Positions 44,135 through 53,469 of a DNA stretch of 64,000 bases are shown here, one piece after another (positions within the stretch are counted from its first letter, which is position 1; every line of letters starts with the position of its first letter). A model generated the notes under the pieces. That model was not told where the DNA came from and searched no databases. It worked only from the letters and a program-made list of their open reading frames with translations. The DNA is from Paenibacillus montanisoli (GTDB lineage: Bacteria > Bacillota > Bacilli > Paenibacillales > Paenibacillaceae): contig NZ_QLUW01000003.1 in the NCBI RefSeq assembly GCF_003268025.1, positions 372,001 to 436,000 on the forward strand, read 5' to 3'. Position numbers and translations under genes: made by a program.

Positions 44135-45547
44135 ATGAAAATGCTTGTTCGAAATAAGAAGCTTATTTCTTTCATGCTTGTCCTCATAGTGATCGTGATC
44201 CTGTTAACAAGTTCCTTATTTGGAAATGGAACCAAATTCAGTTCGGAAGCAAGCGCAGGGCTGACGGAATTGCAGCATCATGCCAATAACAACGTGAAGC
44301 ACGGCAGCGACCCCGTAACGATCAACTTCTGGTTTCCGTGGGGCGGGGGATTTCAGCAGGAATTTCACGACACGGTCGTCGTTCCGTTCGAGAAGGTAAA
44401 CCCGGATATCAAAGTCAAAATGACCTTTGTCGAGAACTCTGATAATTCGCAGGCATCCGACAAATTGTTAACCGCGATTGCCGGAGGCATAGCGCCGGAT
44501 GTCGCCATGATCGACCGCTTCCTCGTCGGCGAATGGGCGGCGATGGGCGCTTTGGAGGACTTGTCGTCCGACGTGAATCGAGACGGCATGGCGGGTATCT
44601 ACTATCCAAACATATGGCCGGAGGCGCAATATAACGGCAAAACGTTTGCCCTGCCGTGGAACGTGGACAGCCGCGCGATGCTTTACAATAAAACGATGAT
44701 GGAAGAAGCCGGCCTTGATCCCAATAAGCCGCCGACAACGATTGCCGAATTGGATGCCATGGCGGAGAAAATGTTCAAGCAAAACGAAGCCGGCACTTAC
44801 GAGCAAGTGGGCTTTGTTCCTTGGATGGCCCAAGGCTTCATTTATGCGAATGGCTGGAATTTCGGCGGTCAATGGGAGAAGGAAGGGGAGCTGACGCCCA
44901 ACGATCCCGAAAACGTCAAAGCCTTGGAATGGATGCAGCGCTATGGCAAGAAGTATGACACCAAGAAGCTGAAAAGCTTCTCGGACGAAATCAGGCTAGC
45001 CGGGGTGAATCCATTCGCCTCAGGCAAGGTCGGCTTCATTTATGAAGGCAATTGGCTGTTGAACGGGATGAATGACGTGAATTTTGAATGGGGAATTGCG
45101 CCTATGCCAACGGAAGAGGGAGGCCGATCGGTAACCTGGGCGGGAGGCTGGTCGTTCGTCATGCCAAAAGGAGCTAAGTATAAGGAGCATGCCTGGCGGT
45201 TTATTAAATACGTTGCAGGCAAAGAAGGCTCGCTTCTTTGGGCAGGCCGCGGCGAAACCTATGATCTGAGCAGCATTCCTGAAGTGAACAAGCAGCTGGG
45301 CTTGGACAAGAAGAAGAACCTCGATGTCTTCGTCAAGCTGCTTCAGCATGCTTATATTCGTCCGGTATCGCCGGTAGGCGGCTATATGTGGGATGAGCTG
45401 TACCGGGTGCAGATTCTGGCTATCAATTTGCAGGGGGAGCCGAAAGCGCTGCTGGACGAATTGAAACGGAACCTCGATGCCCACTTGAATGAAGTCAAGT
45501 CCGCAGAACGCAGAAAGACGGAGAATCCGTCGCAAAGCTCTTTATAA
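44135..45547 (+). CDS. Extracellular sugar-binding protein without a lipobox
   Basis: About 470 residues of the family 1 solute-binding fold: INFWFPWGGGFQQEFHDTVV at the start, DVAMIDRFLVGEWAAMGALE, and VGFIYEGNWLLNGMNDVNFE. The N-terminus has one hydrophobic helix (about residues 9-27) but no cysteine at its end, so it is either secreted or anchored by an uncleaved helix rather than a lipid. It lies 66 bases after the YesM kinase gene. The closely similar lipoprotein encoded at 45731 points to a duplication. A terminator follows. A role in presenting the ligand to the kinase is possible. GGAGAGGGG precedes the ATG at 44135; the ATG at 44123 abuts it. Confidence 0.87.
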   Translation: MKMLVRNKKLISFMLVLIVIVILLTSSLFGNGTKFSSEASAGLTELQHHANNNVKHGSDPVTINFWFPWGGGFQQEFHDTVVVPFEKVNPDIKVKMTFVENSDNSQASDKLLTAIAGGIAPDVAMIDRFLVGEWAAMGALEDLSSDVNRDGMAGIYYPNIWPEAQYNGKTFALPWNVDSRAMLYNKTMMEEAGLDPNKPPTTIAELDAMAEKMFKQNEAGTYEQVGFVPWMAQGFIYANGWNFGGQWEKEGELTPNDPENVKALEWMQRYGKKYDTKKLKSFSDEIRLAGVNPFASGKVGFIYEGNWLLNGMNDVNFEWGIAPMPTEEGGRSVTWAGGWSFVMPKGAKYKEHAWRFIKYVAGKEGSLLWAGRGETYDLSSIPEVNKQLGLDKKKNLDVFVKLLQHAYIRPVSPVGGYMWDELYRVQILAINLQGEPKALLDELKRNLDAHLNEVKSAERRKTENPSQSSL

Positions 45548-45557
45548 GAAATACGCA

Positions 45558-45594
45558 AGAGAGTCTATTGAACGAGATAGACTCTCTTTTTTTT
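45558..45594 (+). terminator. Rho-independent terminator
   Basis: Eleven-base arms at 45558-45568 and 45577-45587 and eight T. It separates the two-component/first binding-protein unit from the main transporter operon. Confidence 0.85.
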
Positions 45595-45660
45595 ATGAAA
45601 GCAATCGAATCAAGTCAAAATATTACACTAAATGCAAAGGCAGTCGCATTACGGCAGGAA

Positions 45661-45676
45661 ATAAAAGCGTTTACAC
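45661..45676 (+). promoter_or_regulatory. cre-like site upstream of the main transporter operon
   Basis: ATAAAAGCGTTTACAC matches the CcpA consensus with two mismatches, 55 bases before the binding-protein gene. TACAC/GTGTA halves just after it make a small inverted repeat. No convincing -35/-10 pair was identified. Confidence 0.45.
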
Positions 45677-45730
45677 TGAGTACGTGTAGCGAATACCCAG
45701 TAAAAACGAGTTCATAGGAGGAGAAAAGAG

Positions 45731-47125
45731 ATGGAAGCTCTATCATGGAGGCCGGGAATGATTAAGTTTTTCGTTGCTGCGCTGTCGGTAAGTTTGGTTT
45801 TGACGGGCTGCGGGGGGACGAATGGAGAAAGCGAAACAAGCGGGGCGAACGCGGAAGACGCAACGAGTACTGCTAATCCTGAAAACACGGCAAGCGCGGA
45901 CAATACGGCAAGCACGGATAGCGGCGAGAAAGTAACGCTCGAATTCTGGGGCTGGGGAGGTAAATTCCAGACTGACTACACAAAGATCGTACTGAGCGAA
46001 TTCGAGAAAAAGCATCCGAATATTAAGGTGAAATACATTCCCGAACAAGGGATCGAGAAGTTGACGACGCTGATTGCCGGAGGCACTCCGCCGGACGTAG
46101 CGATTCTCGACCGTTTCATGACGGGAGCTTGGGCGGCGAAAGGCTCGCTCGAGAGCCTGACTCCGTACCTCGAAACCGACAGCGAAGTAAGCGCGGACGA
46201 TTACTACCCGAGCGTCTGGGCGGAAGCGAACTACAAGGGCGAATTATTCGCGATGCCGTTCGGTACGGATAACCGGGCGATGTACTATAACAAAACGTTG
46301 ATGAAGGAAGCGGGCCTCGATCCGGAGAAGCCGCCGACAACCGTCAGCGAGCTCGATGCGGCAGCGGAGAAGATCTTCAAGAAAACGGGCAGCGGGTACG
46401 AGCAAGTCGGCTTTATTCCGTGGATGAATCAAGGCTTCTTATATACGCAGGGCTGGAACTTCGGCGGTGAATGGGCAAAGGGCGAGGAATTGACGCCGAA
46501 TGATCCGCAAATCGTAAAAGCGCTGGAATGGATGGCCGGTTACGCGAAGAAGTACGATATGGCCAAAATCAACAAGTTCAACGACGTCATGGGCAAAACC
46601 GGCATCAATCCGTTCTGGACGGGCAAAGTCGGCTTCGTGTATGACGGCAACTGGATCCTGAACGATTTGACGAGCAACGCCAAGGTTAAACCGACCTTCG
46701 AATGGGGCGTCGCGCCGATGCCGGCCGAGGACGGCCAAACGCAAACCACGTGGGCTGGCGGTTGGTCTTGGGCTATGCCGAAGGGCGCCAAGCATCCTAA
46801 AGAGGCATGGGAGCTCCTGAAATTCATCGGCGGCTACGAAGGAACGCTGCTCTGGGGTAAACGCGCGGATGCCGGCAACGACATCACGGCGATGCCTCAA
46901 GTGAACGAGGAATTGAAGATGACGGAGAAACCGCAATTGAAGGTGTTCGTCGATCTGATGGAAATCGCGCATACGCGTCCCGTAACGCCTGCAGGCCAAA
47001 AATTGTGGGACGAATCGTTCAAAGCTTCGGACGCGGCGCTTAACGGTAAAGGCGAGCCGAAGAAGCTGCTGGACGAAGCGAAGAAGAACGTGGACTCGGA
47101 GCTTAAAAAGCTGACAGCCAAATAG
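45731..47125 (+). CDS. Sugar-binding lipoprotein of ABC importer
   Basis: About 464 residues. The lipobox is VLTGCGG, followed by a Thr/Ser/Asn/Ala-rich linker of about 40 residues and a family 1 binding domain. Long stretches align with the protein encoded at 44135: DVAILDRFMTGAWAAKGSLE, MYYNKTLMKEAGLDPEKPP and YEQVGFIPWMNQGFLY. The two are clear paralogues, but only this one is lipid-anchored. AGGAGG is 9 bases before the ATG at 45731; a second good start is ATG 45758 after GGAGG. A strong hairpin between this gene and the next suggests that it is expressed above the downstream genes. Confidence 0.92.
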   Translation: MEALSWRPGMIKFFVAALSVSLVLTGCGGTNGESETSGANAEDATSTANPENTASADNTASTDSGEKVTLEFWGWGGKFQTDYTKIVLSEFEKKHPNIKVKYIPEQGIEKLTTLIAGGTPPDVAILDRFMTGAWAAKGSLESLTPYLETDSEVSADDYYPSVWAEANYKGELFAMPFGTDNRAMYYNKTLMKEAGLDPEKPPTTVSELDAAAEKIFKKTGSGYEQVGFIPWMNQGFLYTQGWNFGGEWAKGEELTPNDPQIVKALEWMAGYAKKYDMAKINKFNDVMGKTGINPFWTGKVGFVYDGNWILNDLTSNAKVKPTFEWGVAPMPAEDGQTQTTWAGGWSWAMPKGAKHPKEAWELLKFIGGYEGTLLWGKRADAGNDITAMPQVNEELKMTEKPQLKVFVDLMEIAHTRPVTPAGQKLWDESFKASDAALNGKGEPKKLLDEAKKNVDSELKKLTAK

Positions 47126-47136
47126 ATTCATGGAGA

Positions 47137-47169
47137 AGGAAGGGGTAGGAGCTGCTGCTACCCCTTCCT
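47137..47169 (+). promoter_or_regulatory. Stable intergenic hairpin without T tract
   Basis: Perfect 12-base arms at 47137-47148 and 47158-47169, loop of 9, between the binding lipoprotein and the 991-residue fusion gene. The sequence after it is not a T tract, so partial read-through or mRNA-end protection is more likely than full termination. Confidence 0.55.
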
Positions 47170-47205
47170 AATTTAAACGAATTGAATGACAAGAGGTGAG
47201 AATCT

Positions 47206-50181
47206 ATGAAGCGGCATTGGGAAGATGCATGGAAGTGGAAGAAAGTCGTGCTGGTCACGATCACCTTTCTTGTCATTTCGGTCACCTTCGGCGAAAACCT
47301 GAACACGTACGCCAGCGAGCGTCTACGGGACCGCAATCAGAATCAGGGCGTCCCGCAAGCGGATTTGTCGCAGCTGTCCGTGGATGAAATTTTGCAGCCT
47401 ACATACGGTAAAACGCTAGCTGCCTATACGGAGAAGGGCTATAAGTCTGCCGCTCCGTTTGAGGTCACCTTGAAAGCCGGCGAATACTCGGCATTCGGAG
47501 GCGCCAAGCCGGATTCCGATACGGTCGAAGGCACTTCTTCCGCTCTTGTATGGGAGGAAGACACGCAATGGCTGGAGTGGACCGTCGACGTGCCGGAAAG
47601 CGGGCTATACAGCCTCGCGGCGAACTATTATCCGCTAGCCGGGAAAAGGCTGCCGATTCAGCGCGAGCTGCTCATCGACGGGCAAAGTCCTTTCCGCGAA
47701 GCGCAGCGCATCTATTTCGCCCGCAACTGGATGGATCGCGGCGATCCGCTGCGGAATAACCAGGGGGACGACATTCGGCCGAAGCAAATCGAGAAGCCGC
47801 AGTGGATGGAAGTGCCGATCACGGACGGAAACGGCCTATACTCGGCGCCGTTTCAGTTTTACTTTGAAGCAGGCAAGCACGCGATCCGCATGAATTATTT
47901 GGTCGAACCGATGGCGCTGGATGAAATTCGGGTGATGTCTTCCGAGATATTGCCGGGCTATAACGAAATCGAGAAGGCTTATGAAGCACAGGGCTACGGA
48001 CCGGTTGAGCAAGTCAATGTGAAGGTGCAAGCGGAGAACAATCCGATGAAGTCCGATCCGACGATTCGCCGGGAATCCAATGGCGATCCGTTAATGGAGC
48101 CGGCCGGAGACGGAACGAAGCTACTGAATGCATTCGGGGACTGGCGCTGGCGAAAAGGCGGGCAGAAGGCTTCCTGGACGTTCTCGGTCCCGAAGGATGG
48201 ATTATACAAGATCGGCATGAAAATCGGACAATGGTGGGGCGATGGGTTACCGTCCTATCGTCAAATTCTTATAGATGGGAAAGTTCCGTTTCAAGAGCTG
48301 GCCGAATATCCGTTTTCCTACTCCCGCAACTGGAGAATCGAGACCCTTCGCCAACACGAGGAAGGAAGCGGGAATGAAGACCCGCTGCTCATGCATCTAA
48401 CGGCAGGCGAGCATACGATCACGATGGTCGCGGTTATCGGCCCTTATCAGTCGATAATCGAAGGCTTAACGGCGGATACGCAGAAGCTGTCCGATCTTTA
48501 TCGGCGCATCATTATGATCACGGGACCGACGCCGGATCCGAACTTCGAATACGAGCTGGGCAAGAAGGTTCCCAAGCTTATCGATGACTTGAAAGCGATC
48601 GCGGATGATTTGCTGGTCCAAATGGATGCGCTCAATGCCATTTCGGAGAAAGAGCCGAGCACGGTAAGCAGTCTTCGCATGATGAACCATACCTTCGAGA
48701 AAATGATCAAAAATCCCGACTCGATCCCAAGGCAAATTTCGGAGCTCAGCAACAGCCAAACCAGCTTAAGCACGCTATTGATGGGTCTGCAAAACGTGCC
48801 GCTCGTGCTGGACTATCTGCTGATCAGTTCGCCGGAGACCGAGTATCCGAAGGTGAAATCGAATTTTCTGCAAAAGACGCTGAGTACGTTCAAAAACTTC
48901 ATCGCCTCCTTTAACAAGGACTATACGGGCGTCGGCAGCGTCTATGACAAAGACCAAGCCGCGCTAGAAACGGGGCCGGTTCTCGAGGTTTGGGTTTCTC
49001 GAGGCAAAGAGTGGGCGGAGATCATGAAGGAGATGGCGGAGGAGGATTTCACGCCGAAAACCGGCATACGCATCAATGTCAACACGCTCCCGGCCGGACA
49101 ATTAAACTCGGGCTCCGTCAATACCCTGCTGCTTGCGGCAAGCTCCGGCAAAGCGCCTGACGTCGCAACAGGGGTCGATTCGCATTTGCCCGTGGAGTTT
49201 GCGATTCGGGACGCTGCCGTTGATTTATCCCAGTTTCCGGATTACGAGGAAGTCAGCAAACGGTTTTTGACGGGCTCGCTTATTCCTTTCCGCTATAACG
49301 GCGGGAATTTCGCTTTGCCGGAAACGCAGGACTTCAACGTGCTGGTTTACCGCAAAGATATCCTGAAGGAGCTTGGCGTAAGCGTTCCGCAGACGTGGGA
49401 GGACACGTACGCGATGCTGCCGATCCTGCAGCAAAACGGCATGCAAATGTATTATCCGATTTCGTCGCTCGGCTTCATGCCGTTCCTCTATCAGAACGGC
49501 GGCGAATTCTATCAAGCGGACGGCAAGAAGTCGGCTCTCGATTCGCCGGAAGCCTTCCAGGCCTTCACGGAATGGACGGAGCTGTACACCAACTATAAAT
49601 TTCCGGTTACCGCCAACTTCTTCAACCGGTTCCGTACCGGGGAGATGCCGGTCGGGATCGCCGACTATTTAACGTACGTGCTGCTTTCCACGGCAGCGCC
49701 AGAGCTGATCGGCCGCTGGGGCGTAGCGCCGTCGCCCGGTCATGTAAAGCCTGACGGCACGATTGACCGCACGAGCGGCGGGGTGGCTCAGTCGGTAGCG
49801 ATCTTCAAGCAATCGACGCATCAGAAGGAAGCATGGGAGTTTCTCAAATGGTGGACGAGCAAGGAGAGCCAGCTGCAATTCGGTCAGGAGCTGGAAGCGC
49901 TGCTAGGCGTCGAGGCCCGCTGGAATACGGCGAATATGGAAGCCTTCTCGCAGCTGCCATGGCCCGAGGATGATTTGAAGTCTCTGACGGAGCAATTGAA
50001 GTTTTACAAGGAACAGCCATACGTGCTAGGCGGCTACTTTACGCCGCGGAACATCGACAATGCCTGGAACCGCGTCGTTCTAGGCGGCATGAATATCCGG
50101 GAATCGCTGGAGCAGGGCATCAAGGATATCAACAAAGAGCTCAGAGCCAAACAAGAAGAGTTCGGATTCACTCCGGATTAG
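47206..50181 (+). CDS. Fusion of two carbohydrate-binding-like modules with an ABC solute-binding domain
   Basis: 991 residues, more than twice a normal binding protein. A signal or anchor helix covers residues 14-34, with no lipobox. Two related beta-sandwich modules follow at about 83-243 and 268-413. Each has a TWSF/LEWTVDVP-type strand, then GLYSLAANYYPLAG or GLYKIGMKIGQWWG, then QRELLIDGQSPF or YRQILIDGKVPF, and a closing FEAGKHAIRM or LTAGEHTITM, like CBM6/CBM35-type folds. A helical spacer covers 430-590. A family 1 binding domain fills 591-991 (LEVWVSRGKEWAEIM; APDVATGVDSHLPVEFAI; NGGNFALPETQDF). It probably grips polymer at the cell surface and hands fragments to the permeases encoded 23 bases downstream. 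Confidence 0.88.
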   Translation: MKRHWEDAWKWKKVVLVTITFLVISVTFGENLNTYASERLRDRNQNQGVPQADLSQLSVDEILQPTYGKTLAAYTEKGYKSAAPFEVTLKAGEYSAFGGAKPDSDTVEGTSSALVWEEDTQWLEWTVDVPESGLYSLAANYYPLAGKRLPIQRELLIDGQSPFREAQRIYFARNWMDRGDPLRNNQGDDIRPKQIEKPQWMEVPITDGNGLYSAPFQFYFEAGKHAIRMNYLVEPMALDEIRVMSSEILPGYNEIEKAYEAQGYGPVEQVNVKVQAENNPMKSDPTIRRESNGDPLMEPAGDGTKLLNAFGDWRWRKGGQKASWTFSVPKDGLYKIGMKIGQWWGDGLPSYRQILIDGKVPFQELAEYPFSYSRNWRIETLRQHEEGSGNEDPLLMHLTAGEHTITMVAVIGPYQSIIEGLTADTQKLSDLYRRIIMITGPTPDPNFEYELGKKVPKLIDDLKAIADDLLVQMDALNAISEKEPSTVSSLRMMNHTFEKMIKNPDSIPRQISELSNSQTSLSTLLMGLQNVPLVLDYLLISSPETEYPKVKSNFLQKTLSTFKNFIASFNKDYTGVGSVYDKDQAALETGPVLEVWVSRGKEWAEIMKEMAEEDFTPKTGIRINVNTLPAGQLNSGSVNTLLLAASSGKAPDVATGVDSHLPVEFAIRDAAVDLSQFPDYEEVSKRFLTGSLIPFRYNGGNFALPETQDFNVLVYRKDILKELGVSVPQTWEDTYAMLPILQQNGMQMYYPISSLGFMPFLYQNGGEFYQADGKKSALDSPEAFQAFTEWTELYTNYKFPVTANFFNRFRTGEMPVGIADYLTYVLLSTAAPELIGRWGVAPSPGHVKPDGTIDRTSGGVAQSVAIFKQSTHQKEAWEFLKWWTSKESQLQFGQELEALLGVEARWNTANMEAFSQLPWPEDDLKSLTEQLKFYKEQPYVLGGYFTPRNIDNAWNRVVLGGMNIRESLEQGIKDINKELRAKQEEFGFTPD

Positions 50182-50203
50182 CAGTAGCGGGAGGAGGAGC
50201 GGT

Positions 50204-51154
50204 ATGCAAAGCAGCGTGGAAGTGAATAGTCCGCTTCAGCTGAAATCACAGAAAGTAAGCCGATTCAAATTGTCCCAGGCGGGGAAGAAGGCTGCGCTCG
50301 GTTACTTGTTTCTCAGTCCCTTCCTCATCCTGTTCATCGTCTTTACGGTTGTCCCAGTCGTGCAATCCATCTATCTCAGCTTCACCTATTACAACATGCT
50401 TCAACCGGCGAAGTGGATCGGGCTCTCGAACTATAGCGTCCTGTTCCTGGAGGACGATATTTTCATCAAATCGCTCAAAAATACGTTTATTTTCGCCGTC
50501 ATCGCAGGTCCGCTGAGCTACTGCTTATCTTTTCTGCTCGCGTGGGTGATCAACACGCTGCGCGCCAAGATGCTCTTCTCGCTCGCTTTCTACGTTCCGT
50601 CCATTACGAGCGGCATCGCCCTATCTGTCGTCTGGCTCTATATTTTCTCGGGAGACCGGTACGGATTGTTGAACAACTGGATGCTTAGCTGGGGCATGAT
50701 CAGCGAGCCGATCCTGTGGACGACCGACCCGGATACGATCATGCCGGTCATTATCATCGTTTCCTTATGGATGAGCATGGGTACCGGATTTCTGGTCTTC
50801 CTTGCCGGCTTGCAGAACGTTTCGCCCGAGCTCTATGAGGCCGGATCCATTGACGGGATATCCAGCCGGTTCCAGGAGCTGTGGTTCATTACGCTGCCGA
50901 TGATGAAGCCGCAGCTGCTGTTTGGCGCCGTCAATTCCATCGTTGCCGCCTTTGGCGTCTTCGACATCGCGGTGGCCATTGCGGGGATGCCGAGCCCGAA
51001 CTACGCGGGTCATACCATCATTTCGCATCTCTTTGATTACGCTTTCATTCGTTTCGAGCTTGGCTATGCCTCTTCCATTGCCGTCTTCCTCTTCTTCGTG
51101 ACGTTCGGCTTGGGACGCATCGTTATGAAACTATTATCATCCAAGGATCAATAA
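50204..51154 (+). CDS. Sugar ABC transporter permease (MalF type), first pair
   Basis: A 316-residue permease with a cytoplasmic N-terminal tail of about 40 residues, about six helices and the EAA loop ELYEAGSIDGISSRFQELWF. GGGAGGAGC precedes the ATG, 23 bases after the fusion binding protein. It partners the permease encoded 15 bases downstream. The sequence is ordinary for family 1 sugar importers. Confidence 0.92.
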   Translation: MQSSVEVNSPLQLKSQKVSRFKLSQAGKKAALGYLFLSPFLILFIVFTVVPVVQSIYLSFTYYNMLQPAKWIGLSNYSVLFLEDDIFIKSLKNTFIFAVIAGPLSYCLSFLLAWVINTLRAKMLFSLAFYVPSITSGIALSVVWLYIFSGDRYGLLNNWMLSWGMISEPILWTTDPDTIMPVIIIVSLWMSMGTGFLVFLAGLQNVSPELYEAGSIDGISSRFQELWFITLPMMKPQLLFGAVNSIVAAFGVFDIAVAIAGMPSPNYAGHTIISHLFDYAFIRFELGYASSIAVFLFFVTFGLGRIVMKLLSSKDQ

Positions 51155-51168
51155 GGGGGCCAAAGGAC

Positions 51169-52032
51169 GTGACGTTCAATTATGCGAAATTTGCGGCCCG
51201 CTTCAATAGGGGATTATTGTACGCCTTTATGATCGCCTTGGTCGGCTTTACGGCCATGCCGATTATATACATGGTTTCCACCGCGTTTAAGCCGCTCGAT
51301 GAGCTGTTTCTGTACCCGCCGAGGTTTTTCGTCCAGAAGCCGACGCTGCGCAGCTTCTTCGACTTGCTTACCGCTACGGACAGCTCGATCGTGCCATTCT
51401 CTCGCTATATTTTTAACAGCGTATTCATTTCGGTCGCCATCGTGGCGCTCAGCTTGTTCGTTTGCAGCTTGGGCGCGTACGTGCTGTCCAAGTTCAAGCC
51501 GCCGGGCGCCGGCTTTATCTTCGCCGTCATTCTGTCGGCGCTGATGTTTGCGCCGCAGGTGACGCAAATTCCGACGTATTTGATCGTGTCCAAGCTCGGA
51601 TTGGTCAATACGTACTGGGCATTAATTCTGCCGAAGGTCGCGGTTGCGTTTAACATCTTCCTGATGAAGCAGTTCTTCGATCAAATCCCCGATGCTTTGA
51701 TCGAAGCCGCGCATATCGACGGAGCATCGGAGTGGAAGATCTTCTGGAGAGTCATTATGGCGGTCAGCAAGCCGGCCTGGGCAACCTTGATTATCTTTAC
51801 CTTCATCGGCAACTGGAACGATTACTTCTCCGCGCTCGTGTTTACGACAAGCGAGTCGATGAAGACGCTGCCGCTGGCGATTCAGACGCTGGCCGGAGGA
51901 CCGGGGGTTGTCGCGCGATCCGGCGCTCTTGCGGCCGGCACGTTCCTGGTTACGCTTCCGCCTATCTTAATCTTTCTATTATTCCAGAAGCTTATCATGA
52001 ATACGATGGTTCATTCAGGGATCAAATCATAG
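51169..52032 (+). CDS. Sugar ABC transporter permease (MalG type), first pair
   Basis: A 287-residue permease starting at GTG after AAGGGGGCC. It has about six helices and the EAA motif ALIEAAHIDGASEWKIFWRV, and ends QKLIMNTMVHSGIKS. It completes the first permease pair of this operon. The next gene starts 13 bases after its stop, so translation is probably coupled. Confidence 0.92.
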   Translation: MTFNYAKFAARFNRGLLYAFMIALVGFTAMPIIYMVSTAFKPLDELFLYPPRFFVQKPTLRSFFDLLTATDSSIVPFSRYIFNSVFISVAIVALSLFVCSLGAYVLSKFKPPGAGFIFAVILSALMFAPQVTQIPTYLIVSKLGLVNTYWALILPKVAVAFNIFLMKQFFDQIPDALIEAAHIDGASEWKIFWRVIMAVSKPAWATLIIFTFIGNWNDYFSALVFTTSESMKTLPLAIQTLAGGPGVVARSGALAAGTFLVTLPPILIFLLFQKLIMNTMVHSGIKS

Positions 52033-52044
52033 GGGGTGGACGCG

Positions 52045-53469
52045 TTGATCAAACGCATAACGGAAGGCTTCATCGGCTGCTGCATGCTGTTTCTACTAGG
52101 CGCTTTACCCGCCTACGCCTTACCGCAAATGTCCTACACCCTTGATCCGATGTACGGCTATAAAATCCCGATTCCGCTTACGTATACGGTAGACAGCGTC
52201 ATTCTCGATGTCGGCGAACCCGGCCTAAATAAACCAAGCGACTTGTTCATCGACGATAAAGGCGACTTGTACGTAGCGGATACGGATAACAATCGGATCG
52301 TTAAACTAAGCACCGCAGGGAAGGTGCTGGGCATCTTCGGAAAGGAACAGGGGGTTGAGCTCGACCAGCCGAGCGGCATATTCGTCGATCACCTGGGCGA
52401 TATGTTCGTGGCGGACACGGGCAGCGGCAAGGTCATCCATTTGTCGCCGGAAGGGAAGTTTGTCGAGGAGTTCGTCAAGCCGGAGTCTTCCCTGTTGAGC
52501 CCGGATTTGGAGTTTGCCCCGGATAAAGTCATCATGGACCAGCGCGGCTATTTATACGTGCTGAATAAGACCGACTACAGCGGCTTCATGATGATCGATG
52601 CGATGAACCGGTTTCGGGGCTATATCGGAGCGAACCGCGTTCCGTTCAATTGGAAGAAGCTGTTGATCCGATTGTTGGCGACGCCCGAGCAGAGAGAGCA
52701 GCTGAACAATGCGGTTCCGCAGCAAAACTCGAATTTGACCATTGACGGCAAAGGCTTTATTTACGCGCCTACCGTACTTAGCGAAGGCGATCAGCTCAAG
52801 AAGTTCAATGCCATGGGCGAGAACATCTACAAGAAGCAGTTTTTCGGCGAATCGTCGATTGACAGCGGAACGCTGGAGAACCCCTACTTCGTCGATATGG
52901 CCATCGACCAGTATGGCGTCATTAACGCGCTGGATGCCATGTCCCGAAAAATCTATCAGTACGATCAGGAGGGGAACCTGCTGGCCGTATTCGGCGGTCA
53001 AGGCGATGCGAAGAGCCGGTTCGAATATCCGTCCAGCATCGTTGTCGATAAAGCAGGCAACATTTACGTGCTTGACCGGGACCGGAACAACATTCAAACG
53101 TTCAAGCCGACGCGCTTTGCGGAGCTTATCCACGAAGCAAGCCAGCTGCATTATAACGGACGCTATCAAGAAGCGCTGGTTCCTTGGAAGGAAGTTTTAA
53201 AGATCGATGAGAATTACCCGTTAGCCCATCGGGGAGTGGCGAAAGCGCTGATGAAGGAAGAGAAATGGCAGGAAGCCATGAAGGAATTCAAGCTGGGCGA
53301 AGACCAGGACGGGTATTCAAAGGCCTTTGCCGAGTACCGGCATGACTTCATGCGCCAATATCTCGGATGGATTATTATCGCTGCCATTCTCATCGTTTAC
53401 GTCATTTATCTGATCGTCAAATTCATGATTCGCATCACGAACACCGTGATAAGGAGGTATGGCTTTTGA
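52045..53469 (+). CDS. NHL beta-propeller protein with TPR and C-terminal membrane helix
   Basis: About 474 residues. A signal peptide covers residues 1-25 (CCMLFLLGALPAYA). NHL repeats follow: PSDLFIDDKGDLYVADTDNN, PSGIFVDHLGDMFVADTGSG and PSSIVVDKAGNIYVLDRDRN, enough for one six-bladed propeller over about 50-350. Two TPR-like helical hairpins lie at 355-420 (HYNGRYQEALVPWKEVLKID; LMKEEKWQEAMKEFKLGED). A single membrane helix is at about 430-455, with a basic cytoplasmic end. The protein would display a propeller outside the membrane, perhaps as a scaffold for the binding protein and permeases. AGGGGGTG lies 6 bases before TTG 52045. Catalytic function is not evident. Confidence 0.85.
   Translation: MIKRITEGFIGCCMLFLLGALPAYALPQMSYTLDPMYGYKIPIPLTYTVDSVILDVGEPGLNKPSDLFIDDKGDLYVADTDNNRIVKLSTAGKVLGIFGKEQGVELDQPSGIFVDHLGDMFVADTGSGKVIHLSPEGKFVEEFVKPESSLLSPDLEFAPDKVIMDQRGYLYVLNKTDYSGFMMIDAMNRFRGYIGANRVPFNWKKLLIRLLATPEQREQLNNAVPQQNSNLTIDGKGFIYAPTVLSEGDQLKKFNAMGENIYKKQFFGESSIDSGTLENPYFVDMAIDQYGVINALDAMSRKIYQYDQEGNLLAVFGGQGDAKSRFEYPSSIVVDKAGNIYVLDRDRNNIQTFKPTRFAELIHEASQLHYNGRYQEALVPWKEVLKIDENYPLAHRGVAKALMKEEKWQEAMKEFKLGEDQDGYSKAFAEYRHDFMRQYLGWIIIAAILIVYVIYLIVKFMIRITNTVIRRYGF

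Noticed and set aside
45489-45689. 66-codon frame across the terminator at 45558-45594
   Set aside because: It starts inside the binding-protein gene, reads through a strong terminator and has no ribosome site of its own.
47206-50181. Fusion caused by a missed stop or assembly error
   Set aside because: The frame is continuous, with uniform composition and a helical spacer, and there is no internal ribosome site and start that would suggest two genes.
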